Source: an uncultured Eubacterium sp.
GTDB taxonomy: Bacteria > Bacillota > Clostridia > Lachnospirales > Lachnospiraceae
DNA length: 14,191 nt
Direction of reading: 5' to 3'
Assembly: GCA_900547255.1 (NCBI GenBank)
Contig: URGC01000063.1
Location: 1-14,191 of the forward strand
Positions 7,810-14,191 of this stretch are shown piece after piece. Every line of letters begins with the position of its first letter. The stretch's first letter is position 1. A program made the translations under genes and the position numbers. The notes under the pieces are model-generated. The model was given only the letters and a program-made list of their open reading frames with translations, searched no databases and was not told the origin of the DNA.

Positions 7810-8244
7810 ATGAAGATTTCGACAAAGGGAAGATATGCAGTACGTCTTATGCTTGACCTTGCACTCCATAATACGGGAGAGGCAGTCAGTATCAAGGATA
7901 TATCAAAAAGACAGGAAGTTTCGGACAAATATCTTGAGCAGATAATATCTATACTTAACAAGGCTGGATATGTAAGAAGCATAAGAGGCGCACAGGGCGG
8001 CTATATGTTAAAGAAAGACCCAAAGGAATATACAGTTGGAATGATTTTAAGACTTACAGAAGGCTCACTTGCACCAGTTGACTGCGTTGAGGATGATGAG
8101 ACAACATGTCCAAGGGAGCAGTCATGCGTAACATACGTTATATGGAAAAGATTAAATGATGCCATTAACGGAGTGGTTGATAACATAACACTTGCAGACC
8201 TTGTAGAGATGCAGATGCAGATGACAGATAACTACGTTATCTAA
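7810..8244 (+). CDS. Rrf2-family, IscR-like Fe-S-sensing transcriptional regulator
   Basis: A 144-residue winged-helix repressor of the Rrf2 family. The N-terminal signature MKISTKGRYAVRLMLDLAL, the recognition helix region SDKYLEQIISILNKAGYVRS and the wing RGAQGGYML are complete. Three cysteines, Cys92, Cys100 and Cys106, stand where IscR carries its [2Fe-2S] ligands (Cys92/98/104 in E. coli); the first spacing is two residues longer here. The protein therefore probably responds to Fe-S or sulfur status and controls its own operon, though CymR-like sensing through a partner is an alternative. GAAAGGAAGG lies just before the ATG. It sits 37 bases after mnmA and 25 before the desulfurase, so the three are almost certainly co-transcribed. 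Confidence 0.93.
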   Translation: MKISTKGRYAVRLMLDLALHNTGEAVSIKDISKRQEVSDKYLEQIISILNKAGYVRSIRGAQGGYMLKKDPKEYTVGMILRLTEGSLAPVDCVEDDETTCPREQSCVTYVIWKRLNDAINGVVDNITLADLVEMQMQMTDNYVI

Positions 8245-8269
8245 ATCCAATGCCAGAGGAGACAGATAT

Positions 8270-9436
8270 ATGATTTATATGGATAATGCTGCGACAACGG
8301 CTGTATTACCAGAAGTGCTTGATAAGATGATTCCTTACTATAAGGATATATACAGCAATCCTTCAGCGATATATTCATTTGCACAGAAGAGCAGAAATGC
8401 TGTTGAGGACGCGAGAGCAGTGATTGCAGATACACTTAAAGTATCACCTGATGAGATATATTTTACAGGCGGTGGAAGCGAATCTGACAACTGGGCGTTA
8501 AAGCTTGTGGCAGACAAATATAAGGATAAGGGAAAGCATATTATCACGACAGCCATTGAGCATCACGCGATACTTCACACGGCAGAATATCTTGAAAAAC
8601 AGGGCTTCGATGTGACATATATAAGACCCGATAACAGTGGTGTTATATCACCTGATAAGGTTCTGGATGCGATACGTCCAGATACAGTTCTTATAAGTGT
8701 AATGCTGGCTAATAATGAAGTGGGTACTATTGAGCCAATAGCCGAGATTGGAAAGCTTGCGCATGAGCGTGGAATTATTGTGCACACAGATGCAGTTCAG
8801 GCATATGGACATATTCCTATTGATGCGGCGGCTATGAATATAGATATGTTAAGTGCATCGGGACATAAGTTTAATGGCCCCAAGGGTGTAGGTTTCCTGT
8901 ATGTAAGCAATAAGGTGAAATTTGGCTCATTCATACATGGCGGTGCACAGGAGAGAGGAAGAAGAGCCGGAACAATCAATGTGCCGGGAATTGTTGGCAT
9001 GGCTGAGGCTGCGAAGATTCATGCACAGAGCATGGAAGATGACAATGCTTATATATCAAAGTTAAGAGATTACATGATTGATAAGATTAAGTCAGAGATA
9101 CCATATGCTTATGTCAATGGTTCACTCACAGACAGGCTTCCTAATAATATCAATGTCTCATTTGAATTTATAGAGGGCGAGACACTTCTTATAATGCTTG
9201 ATCAGGATGGAATATGTGCATCAAGCGGCTCAGCATGTACTTCAGGTTCTCTTAATCCGTCACATGTGCTAAAGGCGATGGGGGTTACAGATTCACTGTC
9301 ACACAGCGCATTGAGACTTAGTATATCTAAATCTACGACATATGAGGATGCGGATTATGTTATCGGCAGATTAAAGGTATATGTAGACAGATTGAGACAG
9401 ATGTCACCTGAATACCAGAGAAATATAAACGCTTAA
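8270..9436 (+). CDS. Cysteine desulfurase, IscS/NifS type
   Basis: A 388-residue PLP enzyme of normal length that converts cysteine to alanine and carries the sulfur as a persulfide. The N-terminus IYMDNAATT is typical. The PLP-stacking His is in IEHHAIL (residues 97-102), the PLP lysine is Lys200 in SGHKFNGPKG, and the catalytic cysteine is Cys323 in SSGSACTSG, in the extended loop of group I (IscS-like) enzymes. GAGGAG (8254-8259) precedes the ATG. It is the last gene of the mnmA operon. No iscU/nifU scaffold gene follows; a terminator comes next. The likely main partner is MnmA, as for YrvO-MnmA in Bacillus, although it could also feed Fe-S assembly elsewhere. It might be named iscS or nifS; I leave the symbol blank. 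Confidence 0.95.
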   Translation: MIYMDNAATTAVLPEVLDKMIPYYKDIYSNPSAIYSFAQKSRNAVEDARAVIADTLKVSPDEIYFTGGGSESDNWALKLVADKYKDKGKHIITTAIEHHAILHTAEYLEKQGFDVTYIRPDNSGVISPDKVLDAIRPDTVLISVMLANNEVGTIEPIAEIGKLAHERGIIVHTDAVQAYGHIPIDAAAMNIDMLSASGHKFNGPKGVGFLYVSNKVKFGSFIHGGAQERGRRAGTINVPGIVGMAEAAKIHAQSMEDDNAYISKLRDYMIDKIKSEIPYAYVNGSLTDRLPNNINVSFEFIEGETLLIMLDQDGICASSGSACTSGSLNPSHVLKAMGVTDSLSHSALRLSISKSTTYEDADYVIGRLKVYVDRLRQMSPEYQRNINA

Positions 9437-9451
9437 TAAATATTTTTTAAC

Positions 9452-9499
9452 AAGGACACTATGCTTGAAGCTGCCCCGCTTCTGTGCTATAGTGTCTTT
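9452..9499 (+). terminator. Probable terminator of the mnmA operon
   Basis: AAGGACACTAT (9452-9462) pairs with ATAGTGTCTTT (9489-9499) with one G-U pair. The interior holds a second small stem, GAAGC (9467-9471) with GCTTC (9478-9482). The downstream T content is modest, so termination may be partial. Confidence 0.7.
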
Positions 9500-9525
9500 A
9501 TTAAACAGCACTAAGGGAATAAGGT

Positions 9526-10848
9526 ATGGAACAGTTAAGAGAAAAATTATTGCTCGTTGATGATTCTAATTTTCAGCGCACAGTTATCCGTGAGATGCTT
9601 CAGGAGTCATTTGAGCTGACAGAGGTTGCATCAGGCGAGGAGTGCCTTGAGATATTTAAGTCAGATTCAGCTCAGTATGAGATGGTTTTATTAGACCTTG
9701 TTATGCCGGGAATAGATGGATTTGAGGTGCTAAGGAGAAGACGTGATATGGATAATTTCAGGAAGATTCCTGTTATTGTTCTTACGACAAGTGACTCAGA
9801 ATCGTCCCAGAAGGAAGCATTTGAGCTTGGTGCTGATGAGTATATTGTTAAGCCTGTAGATGATAGGGTTGCACTTTCAAGAATTAATAATATCCTGGGT
9901 GCAAGACGAAGAATCAAGGCGTTACTGCATAAGCAGGAACAATTAAAGATTATGTCAGAGATTGACGGAATGACTAAGCTTTTTAATAAGACAACGACAG
10001 AAAGGCTTGTCAATAAGACTCTTGAGGAAGCTTCAGATAAGCTTCATGCACTTATGGTTATTGATATAGATAACTTTAAGGCAGTTAACGATATATTTGG
10101 ACATAAGGTCGGAGATCATACTATCTTTGTAGTTGCCGGTGTGTTATCTTCTACTTTCAGCAGTGTTGATTATATCGGAAGAATCGGTGGAGATGAGTTC
10201 GTTGTCATGATGCGTGATATCGGGTATAAGGATATTGCGTTAAAGAAAGCAGATAAGCTTGTTGAGAATATAAGAGTCAAGGAAAATCTTACAATTCCTG
10301 AGAATATAAGTTTAAGTATCGGTGTTGCATTTTCTGATGCAGATGACCATAGTTACACAGACCTCTTTAACAAAGCAGACAAGGCTCTGTATAATGCGAA
10401 GAAAGCCGGCAAGGGATGTTTCTTTGAATATGGAACGAGTGCGGTAACAGCACAGGAATCAGATGCAAATTCACATTCCCGTGTGATTGCGGCACTTACA
10501 TCATCAAGGAATGTAACAAGCATACTGGAATTCGTATATGGAACGTCTGCATCATTACAGCATGTTTCATCAGTTGATGATATTGGCAGGATGTTTAGTG
10601 ATGGCAAAGATATAGCGGCAGTATACATTGATGTGTCTGACAGTACAGATTCTGGGGTTAAGATATGGGATGAACTGAAAAATGTTAAATTGACAGGTAA
10701 TCCTAAGATTATTGCAATCTGTAAAGAAGGCAGCATGGAGCAGATAAGATGTGCGGCTAATCTTGATATTGTATCAGATATAATGTTTGCACCTATTTCA
10801 GCAGATATCCTTACAAGACGTATATCATCACTTAATATACTGGGATAA
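9526..10848 (+). CDS. Receiver-GGDEF diguanylate cyclase with a C-terminal degenerate receiver
   Basis: A 440-residue cytoplasmic protein. Residues ~6-125 are a receiver domain with Asp12/Asp13, phosphoacceptor Asp57 (LLDLVMPG) and Lys109. Residues ~143-302 are a GGDEF domain with an intact active site (GGDEF 221-225) and DIDNFKAVND (180-189), so it should make c-di-GMP from two GTP. The product-inhibition I-site (RxxD, ending six residues before the active site) reads SSVD (212-215), so the arginine is missing. The last ~120 residues have the alternating pattern of a second receiver (AVYIDVSDSTDSG ~365-377, then FAPIS where a Lys-Pro would be), but the Lys is lost. No membrane segment or signal peptide is seen. 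It is a single gene after the mnmA operon terminator, with AAGG just before the ATG. Confidence 0.92.
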   Translation: MEQLREKLLLVDDSNFQRTVIREMLQESFELTEVASGEECLEIFKSDSAQYEMVLLDLVMPGIDGFEVLRRRRDMDNFRKIPVIVLTTSDSESSQKEAFELGADEYIVKPVDDRVALSRINNILGARRRIKALLHKQEQLKIMSEIDGMTKLFNKTTTERLVNKTLEEASDKLHALMVIDIDNFKAVNDIFGHKVGDHTIFVVAGVLSSTFSSVDYIGRIGGDEFVVMMRDIGYKDIALKKADKLVENIRVKENLTIPENISLSIGVAFSDADDHSYTDLFNKADKALYNAKKAGKGCFFEYGTSAVTAQESDANSHSRVIAALTSSRNVTSILEFVYGTSASLQHVSSVDDIGRMFSDGKDIAAVYIDVSDSTDSGVKIWDELKNVKLTGNPKIIAICKEGSMEQIRCAANLDIVSDIMFAPISADILTRRISSLNILG

Positions 10849-11023
10849 ATTTTTGTATATGGAGATATTAAAGTGGCAAGGAGGAGGGATCTTACAAAGG
10901 GGAATATTCGTTGATTCCTCAAGCGCAGAAGTTATAGGTAGGGCGTTAGTTGGGCCAGCAAACACATTTTTCTTTTTTCATCACTACTACGGTAGGAAAG
11001 CCCGGTTTGGGAAAAATGGGCGC
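10849..11023 (+). other. Unassigned intergenic stretch after the GGDEF gene
   Basis: No gene is supported here. The stretch holds a purine-rich block (10876-10900), a pyrimidine tract (10968-10980), a small CTAC-TACG-GTAG hairpin with a UACG-type tetraloop (10984-10995), and GCCC/GGGC arms (11000-11003 and 11018-11021). It ends at the palindromic terminator. It could be a long 3' untranslated region, a small RNA, or the edge of the inserted sigma module. Confidence 0.4.
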
Positions 11024-11052
11024 AAAAAAAGCAGCAAATTTGCTGCTTTTTT
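11024..11052. terminator. Bidirectional terminator between convergent genes
   Basis: GCAGCAAATTTGCTGC (11031-11046) is a perfect 16-base palindrome flanked by A7 on the left and T6 on the right, so it works on either strand. It serves the GGDEF gene's transcript on the plus strand and, two bases beyond the stop codon, the anti-sigma gene on the minus strand. Confidence 0.9.
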
Positions 11053-11054
11053 GA

Positions 11055-11984
11055 TTACGATGTTCTATTCATCAAGTCTATAAACGGAGTATAGTCATCG
11101 GGAGAGAGTTGCACACAGATATCCAGCATTCCCTGAAAACGTACATACCCGTTTTCGTACAGTCGGAGATGAACAACTAAGCCATTTTTCATCTCAAAAT
11201 ACACATGGTACATTTCTGTGTCATAGATGGAAGATGTTGTATGACCTTCCTTTTCGGGTACATCTGACCACAGTATAAACTCTGCGGTATTCAGTGCATT
11301 TAAGAAGGACTGGACGGTTTCTGCGTCGCCATTCAGAGAATGAACCTCGTCTTTGCTGTAATACCATGACTCACATGTTTCAAACTGCACCGCACTGTAG
11401 TTTTCGGACAGGTGCAACCTTTTTTCATACAATTCGGAGCCGTATTTGAGCGTAATGCCGGAATTACAGATGTAGGTAGAAACCTGTCCGTCATCGTACT
11501 TCATACACAGCATGAAATTAGGATCATACCCGTTTACAGAATAGAAATCACCTCTGACACTACCTGCAAGTTCTACATATCCATCTCTGGGCGTCCACTC
11601 ATCAATTAAACCGGATGCTGTTCCAAGGTATTCGCCGACAATACTCTCTGCATTATCAAACCATTCATATTGTACATAGCAGTTTCCTTGATAGATGAAG
11701 AATCCTATCATGTCTGCCTCAACATCGTTAGACAAGTTTACATCCAGTTTTGGAATGGACACACCGTTCTCGGAAACAATGATTTTATCCTCGTTACCTT
11801 GATTGCTGACAAAGTTCCCCCGCCAAAGAGGAATCGTAGCTACCATTATCAGGCACAGACAAGCTGCAACAACTCCCCATTTGAGCCAACTGCGACTTTT
11901 GCGCTTACTCTGATATGCGATAGCCTCACTCACATATTCATCACGGACATTTCCTAATGCTTCGGAAAATTTCTTTGCTTTCAT
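11055..11984 (-). CDS. Single-pass membrane protein, probable anti-sigma factor of the adjacent ECF sigma
   Basis: 309 residues. A basic cytoplasmic N-terminus (1-35) is followed by one membrane helix (about 36-53, WGVVAACLCLIMVATIPLW) and a ~250-residue outer region that I cannot assign to a named family. The ATG overlaps the sigma stop codon as ATGA (11981-11984), so translation is coupled. Gene order and topology point to an anti-sigma factor, but there is no zinc-finger motif. The outer region could bind the signal. Base composition sampled by eye is clearly richer in G+C than the first anti-sigma gene at 2013-3395, suggesting the pair arrived from another source. The role is inferred from context; existence of the gene is well supported by frame, coupling and the terminator directly after the stop. 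Confidence 0.82.
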   Translation of the reverse strand: MKAKKFSEALGNVRDEYVSEAIAYQSKRKSRSWLKWGVVAACLCLIMVATIPLWRGNFVSNQGNEDKIIVSENGVSIPKLDVNLSNDVEADMIGFFIYQGNCYVQYEWFDNAESIVGEYLGTASGLIDEWTPRDGYVELAGSVRGDFYSVNGYDPNFMLCMKYDDGQVSTYICNSGITLKYGSELYEKRLHLSENYSAVQFETCESWYYSKDEVHSLNGDAETVQSFLNALNTAEFILWSDVPEKEGHTTSSIYDTEMYHVYFEMKNGLVVHLRLYENGYVRFQGMLDICVQLSPDDYTPFIDLMNRTS

Positions 11985-12541
11985 AGTGAAACCTCTCTTT
12001 CTGTTAGATAGTCTTTCATTTGTTTACGAATGCGGGTCAAACGAACAGCCGCATTGTTTTCTGTAATGCCAACACGTTCTGCAATCTGCTGGTATGTATC
12101 AGAAAACCAATAGCGGCGCATAAAGATTACTCGGTTTTCCTGCGACAGAGTTTCAAGAAAACTGTCAATGATACGGGTCAATTCGTCTGCTTCAATTTCC
12201 GCTTCAACTGTGGCTGCGGACGCTAAACATCCCTCTAATTCCTCTAAAGCAACATCATAGGTGCTGTTTCTTTTCATAGCCGTATTTGAATGGTGGCGCA
12301 TGATGGAAAGATTGCGGACAATTTTACATAGGAATGTCAGCAAAGGGTTTGGTCGCTGCGGCGGTATGGCGTTCCATGTTCCTAAATAAGCGTCATTGAC
12401 ACATTCTTCTGCGTCCTGTCTATTGTGCAGTATGTTATATGATACTTTGTGACAGACTTTCCCATATTTCAAATCCAGCTCTTTGATTGCTTGCTCGGAA
12501 CGCTCGAAAAATAGTTGTATAATTTTTTCATCTTCTATCAA
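11981..12541 (-). CDS. ECF-type RNA polymerase sigma factor (second pair)
   Basis: 186 residues. Sigma region 2 occupies about residues 8-85 (QDAEECVNDAYLGTWNAIPP, LLTFLCKIVRNLSIMRHH) and region 4 about 122-180, with the helix-turn-helix YQQIAERVGITENNAAVRLTRIRKQMKDYL. The start is a TTG at 12541, five bases after an excellent AGGAGGAG (12554-12547 on the minus strand); no better in-frame start exists. The gene is translationally coupled to the membrane protein after it. It is not closely similar to the first ECF factor in the window, which lacks the long acidic linker (about 100-120). It probably answers an envelope or host-derived signal. I see no convincing ECF promoter upstream. Confidence 0.92.
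   Translation of the reverse strand: MIEDEKIIQLFFERSEQAIKELDLKYGKVCHKVSYNILHNRQDAEECVNDAYLGTWNAIPPQRPNPLLTFLCKIVRNLSIMRHHSNTAMKRNSTYDVALEELEGCLASAATVEAEIEADELTRIIDSFLETLSQENRVIFMRRYWFSDTYQQIAERVGITENNAAVRLTRIRKQMKDYLTEREVSL
12358..12373. repeat. 16-base direct repeat, copy inside the sigma gene
   Basis: GCGGCGGTATGGCGTT occurs here within the sigma coding sequence (opposite-strand codons around NAIPPQ) and again, identical, at 12642-12657 in the intergenic hairpin. Confidence 0.6.
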
Positions 12542-12639
12542 AGCGGCTCCTCCTTTCTCCCCTTGCCTATGTACTATGGATTTAGAGTGAAAACTTACAA
12601 CAAATCCGAAAGTTTTTCAAAAAGTTTTTGAGATAGCAG

Positions 12640-12675
12640 CAGCGGCGGTATGGCGTTTGCGCCAGACCGTCGCTG
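12640..12675. repeat. GC-rich hairpin upstream of the second sigma gene
   Basis: Bases 12640-12655 pair with 12660-12675 around TTTG; 14 of 16 positions are Watson-Crick, one is G-U and one a mismatch. The left arm contains the second copy of the 16-base direct repeat. It stands out in an A+T-rich gap (12542-12747) between two divergent genes. No T-run follows on either strand, so a terminator is unlikely; a mobile-element remnant or regulatory structure is possible. Confidence 0.6.
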
Positions 12676-12747
12676 TTCAATGCTGTTGCATATATGATAG
12701 CATAAATCTGTGAATTTTTCTAACGTGTTCCCATAGCCCGGAATAGC

Positions 12748-13110
12748 ATGATGCGGTCTGTTCTTGTCTTATTTGTTTCTGCTTCTATATGTAACATGAG
12801 CATTGCGTGTGGAGATAAGATGTATGAACTTAGATTATACGATGAAAAACGCCAATGCATTAAAATCGGTGATGCGATAGAATTTGTAAATACAAAGACT
12901 CAGGAACAGCTTGTGGTAAGAGTAAAAAGCATACATATATTTAAGAATTTTACAGAATTGTATCAATCGATGCCCTTGCTAAAATGTGGCTATACAGAGG
13001 AAGATGTTGCTACTGCCAATCCGGCAGATATGGAGAAATATTATTCGAAAGAACAACAGGCGCAATATGGTGTTGTGGCGTTTGAGATAGAAAGAATAAC
13101 TGAACAGTAA
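12748..13110 (+). CDS. ASCH-domain protein with an altered N-terminus
   Basis: Up to 120 residues. From about residue 20 onward it matches small ASCH-domain (RNA-binding, PUA-like) proteins: CGDKMYELRLYDEKRQ, IKIGDAIEFVN, a middle region FTELYQSM and the closing strand YGVVAFEIERI. The usual first ~15 residues of such proteins are not recognisable; in their place is MMRSVLVLFVSASICN, which looks like a weak signal peptide but is probably not genuine. No good ribosome site precedes 12748; ATGs at 12796 and 12820 are also poorly served. The C-terminus is of natural length. I read it as a gene damaged at its 5' end, next to two other gene fragments, and perhaps no longer expressed. Confidence 0.6.
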   Translation: MMRSVLVLFVSASICNMSIACGDKMYELRLYDEKRQCIKIGDAIEFVNTKTQEQLVVRVKSIHIFKNFTELYQSMPLLKCGYTEEDVATANPADMEKYYSKEQQAQYGVVAFEIERITEQ

Positions 13111-13413
13111 ATTGGAGGCGGTGATATTTTAGACACTGCCAAAAGAGAACTTCAGGAAGAGACGGGTGCCATTAAGTTTGAATTAAGGCCTCTATGTGTA
13201 TATTCTGTTACTGGCAAGACAAATGTAAATGAGAATGGTGAAGAATCTTTTGGATTGCTATGCTTTGCTGAAATTATGAAGTTTTCAGGTAGATTAGAAA
13301 GTGAGATTGAAAAAGTTGAGCTTATGGAAAAATTACCGGATAACTGGACGTATCCGTTGATTCAGCCGAAGTTGATTGAGGAATATGAGAGGCGTAAATA
13401 TTATGTTTTATGA
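13111..13413 (+). pseudogene. NUDIX hydrolase remnant lacking its N-terminal half
   Basis: An open stretch of ~100 codons, without a usable start codon, directly follows the ASCH stop. It encodes the second half of a small NUDIX hydrolase (MutT-like, nucleotide-sanitising). The core RELQEETGA of the Nudix box (R codon at 13144-13146) is present, but the first half of the box (GX5E) is reduced to GGGD, and everything before it is gone. The rest reads normally: PLCVYSVTGKT, ESFGLLCFAEI, LPDNWTYPLIQPKLIEEY, ending at TGA 13411-13413. The loss of the start and part of the catalytic box means it cannot be a working enzyme. Confidence 0.75.
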
Positions 13414-13567
13414 TGAAAACGGAAAACTTGACCCTGATTCAGGGACCAAGGTCAATCAGGCACTCAGGAATATCAAGGGAAGAAAGACAATCATAATGAT
13501 AGCACACAGACCATCAACTATAGAGATGGCAGACCGGGTAATCCATCTGAATTGTTGTCCAGTATGA
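13399..13567 (+). pseudogene. Fragment of an ABC exporter ATPase domain
   Basis: The frame carries only the end of an ABC-transporter nucleotide-binding domain: an altered Walker B/D-loop region (YDENGKLDPDS, where LDEATSALDPDS is normal), then KVNQAL, GRKTIIMIAHRPSTIE with the switch histidine, and ADRVIHL, followed by a stop after an unrelated tail (NCCPV). Walker A, the signature motif and the membrane domain are absent, so it is non-functional. Homology starts around 13405, overlapping the end of the NUDIX remnant, which marks a deletion or recombination joint. The neighbouring TetR-type gene may once have controlled the complete exporter. Confidence 0.75.
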
Positions 13568-13572
13568 TTATA

Positions 13573-14145
13573 TTATCCAACATCCTGTCTGCTCTCAAGC
13601 CTCTGTCTTATCATATCTATGATTGTTGCATTGAATGTGTCAGATATATTTTTAATATAATTGCTTGTCATGTCATTCATGCCGGTCTTTATATCATTGA
13701 TTAAGCTTCCTGTGATAGCATATGTGTAGAAGCTGCTTATATATTCAATATCATCCTCGCAAAGGCTGTAGCCTACTGCATATGTTATTACAAATTTACG
13801 CATATAACCGTTGATTATAGAACGTATGTAATCCTCAAATGAATCTTTTGCCTTAGAATTGTAGATGTGCTGTATTATCTGCTTGTGGCTTACGAAAGGT
13901 GCGATAGAGTGTATATAAGCATCATACAGTGAGTCATAATCAGATATGTGGCGAAGCTTGCTTTTTACTTTGGTTTTCAGCGCATCTTCCAGCAATTCAT
14001 ATATGTCTGAATAGTAATAGTAAAATGTATTTCTGTTTATATTGCAGTGTTCAACGATGTCTTTAACTGTTATCTTATCAATAGATTTTGATTCAAGAAA
14101 TGTCCAGAAACAGTCTATTATTGCTTTCTTAGTGTAATTTATCAT
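13573..14145 (-). CDS. TetR/AcrR-family transcriptional regulator
   Basis: 190 residues. The N-terminal TetR DNA-binding domain is clear: TKKAIIDCFWTFLESKSIDKITVKDIVEHCNI is followed by the signature NRNTFYYYYSDIYELLEDAL (longer spans are given by position, about residues 4-58). The C-terminal ligand-binding half is helical and unassigned, of the TetR_C type common in Firmicutes. Start choice: an ATG at 14154 abuts AAAGG with no spacing, while the ATG at 14145 has AAAGGA eight bases upstream and gives the usual short N-terminus; I prefer 14145. It ends six bases from the convergent ABC fragment. Such regulators commonly repress drug exporters; the target here may lie beyond the right edge or may be the decayed exporter. 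Confidence 0.9.
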   Translation of the reverse strand: MINYTKKAIIDCFWTFLESKSIDKITVKDIVEHCNINRNTFYYYYSDIYELLEDALKTKVKSKLRHISDYDSLYDAYIHSIAPFVSHKQIIQHIYNSKAKDSFEDYIRSIINGYMRKFVITYAVGYSLCEDDIEYISSFYTYAITGSLINDIKTGMNDMTSNYIKNISDTFNATIIDMIRQRLESRQDVG

Positions 14146-14170
14146 GTGATTCATCCTTTAATTATATGAT

Positions 14171-14188
14171 ACCAGGGTCAAAAGGTCA
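14171..14188. promoter_or_regulatory. Direct GGTCA repeats upstream of the TetR gene, possible operator
   Basis: GGTCA occurs at 14176-14180 and 14184-14188, eight bases apart, just upstream of the TetR start. On the minus strand ATATAAT (14161-14167) could be a -10, with CTGACC 17 bases farther up as a weak -35, but that promoter would leave almost no leader. An operator for the adjacent repressor or a widespread intergenic motif are both possible. Confidence 0.35.
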
Positions 14189-14191
14189 GAA

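Noticed and set aside
7194..7982. Long open frame (262 codons) on the minus strand
   Set aside because: It lies opposite mnmA and the Rrf2 gene, has low-complexity Cys/Ser/Leu-rich content, no family resemblance and no ribosome site. It is a shadow of two firmly identified genes.
10353..10922. 189-codon open frame on the minus strand
   Set aside because: It is antisense to the GGDEF gene and its composition mirrors that gene's codons; no recognisable domain.
10787..11083. 98-codon plus-strand frame across the GGDEF end and the terminator
   Set aside because: It starts inside the GGDEF gene, runs through the bidirectional terminator and has no homology I recognise.
12640..12675. Intrinsic terminator
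   Set aside because: The stem is strong but no T-run follows on either strand, and no gene ends next to it.
12748..12795. Signal peptide on the ASCH protein
   Set aside because: ASCH proteins are cytoplasmic, and the hydrophobic stretch replaces the normal start without a good ribosome site; more likely out-of-register reading of damaged sequence.

Overview
The window looks like a chromosomal stretch of a low-GC Gram-positive bacterium of the Clostridia, most likely a gut Lachnospiraceae (Lachnospira/Eubacterium/Roseburia-like). This is inferred from the A+T-rich codon use, strong Shine-Dalgarno sites, ECF sigma/anti-sigma pairs and the protein types present. No rRNA, tRNA, CRISPR array or intact transposase was seen.

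Layout, left to right. (1) 2-1378: the 3' end of a signalling protein whose receiver domain is fused to a DegV fatty-acid-binding domain; its N-terminus lies outside the window. (2) 1459-3467: an ECF sigma factor and an overlapping membrane-anchored partner, behind a textbook ECF promoter that suggests autoregulation and closed by a 20-bp terminator. (3) 3502-5177: a sodium:solute symporter with an unusual alternating set of inverted repeats upstream and its own terminator. (4) 5233-6591: a thiamine-phosphate synthase fused to a HAD phosphatase, behind a near-consensus housekeeping promoter. (5) 6696-9499: mnmA, an Rrf2/IscR-like regulator and an IscS/NifS-like cysteine desulfurase. They form a compact operon for sulfur delivery to tRNA, with no iscU scaffold gene. 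(6) 9526-10848: a receiver-GGDEF-pseudoreceiver protein that probably makes c-di-GMP. (7) 10849-12541: a short unexplained intergenic stretch, a bidirectional terminator, then a second ECF sigma/anti-sigma pair on the minus strand. Its G+C looks higher than its surroundings, as a transferred module would. (8) 12640-13567: a GC-rich hairpin followed by a row of decayed pieces: an ASCH protein with an altered N-terminus, a NUDIX hydrolase lacking its N-terminal half, and the last part of an ABC exporter ATPase. (9) 13573-14145: a minus-strand TetR-type regulator.

The left two thirds are orderly core-type transcription units, each ended by a clear intrinsic terminator. The right third (about 10.85-13.57 kb) reads as an accessory and erosion zone. 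The most noteworthy points are the receiver-DegV fusion, the ThiE-HAD fusion, the mnmA-rrf2-iscS operon without iscU, the diguanylate cyclase with a lost inhibitory site and degenerate second receiver, and the alternating inverted repeats before the symporter. I found no clear evidence for a wholly new multi-gene system.
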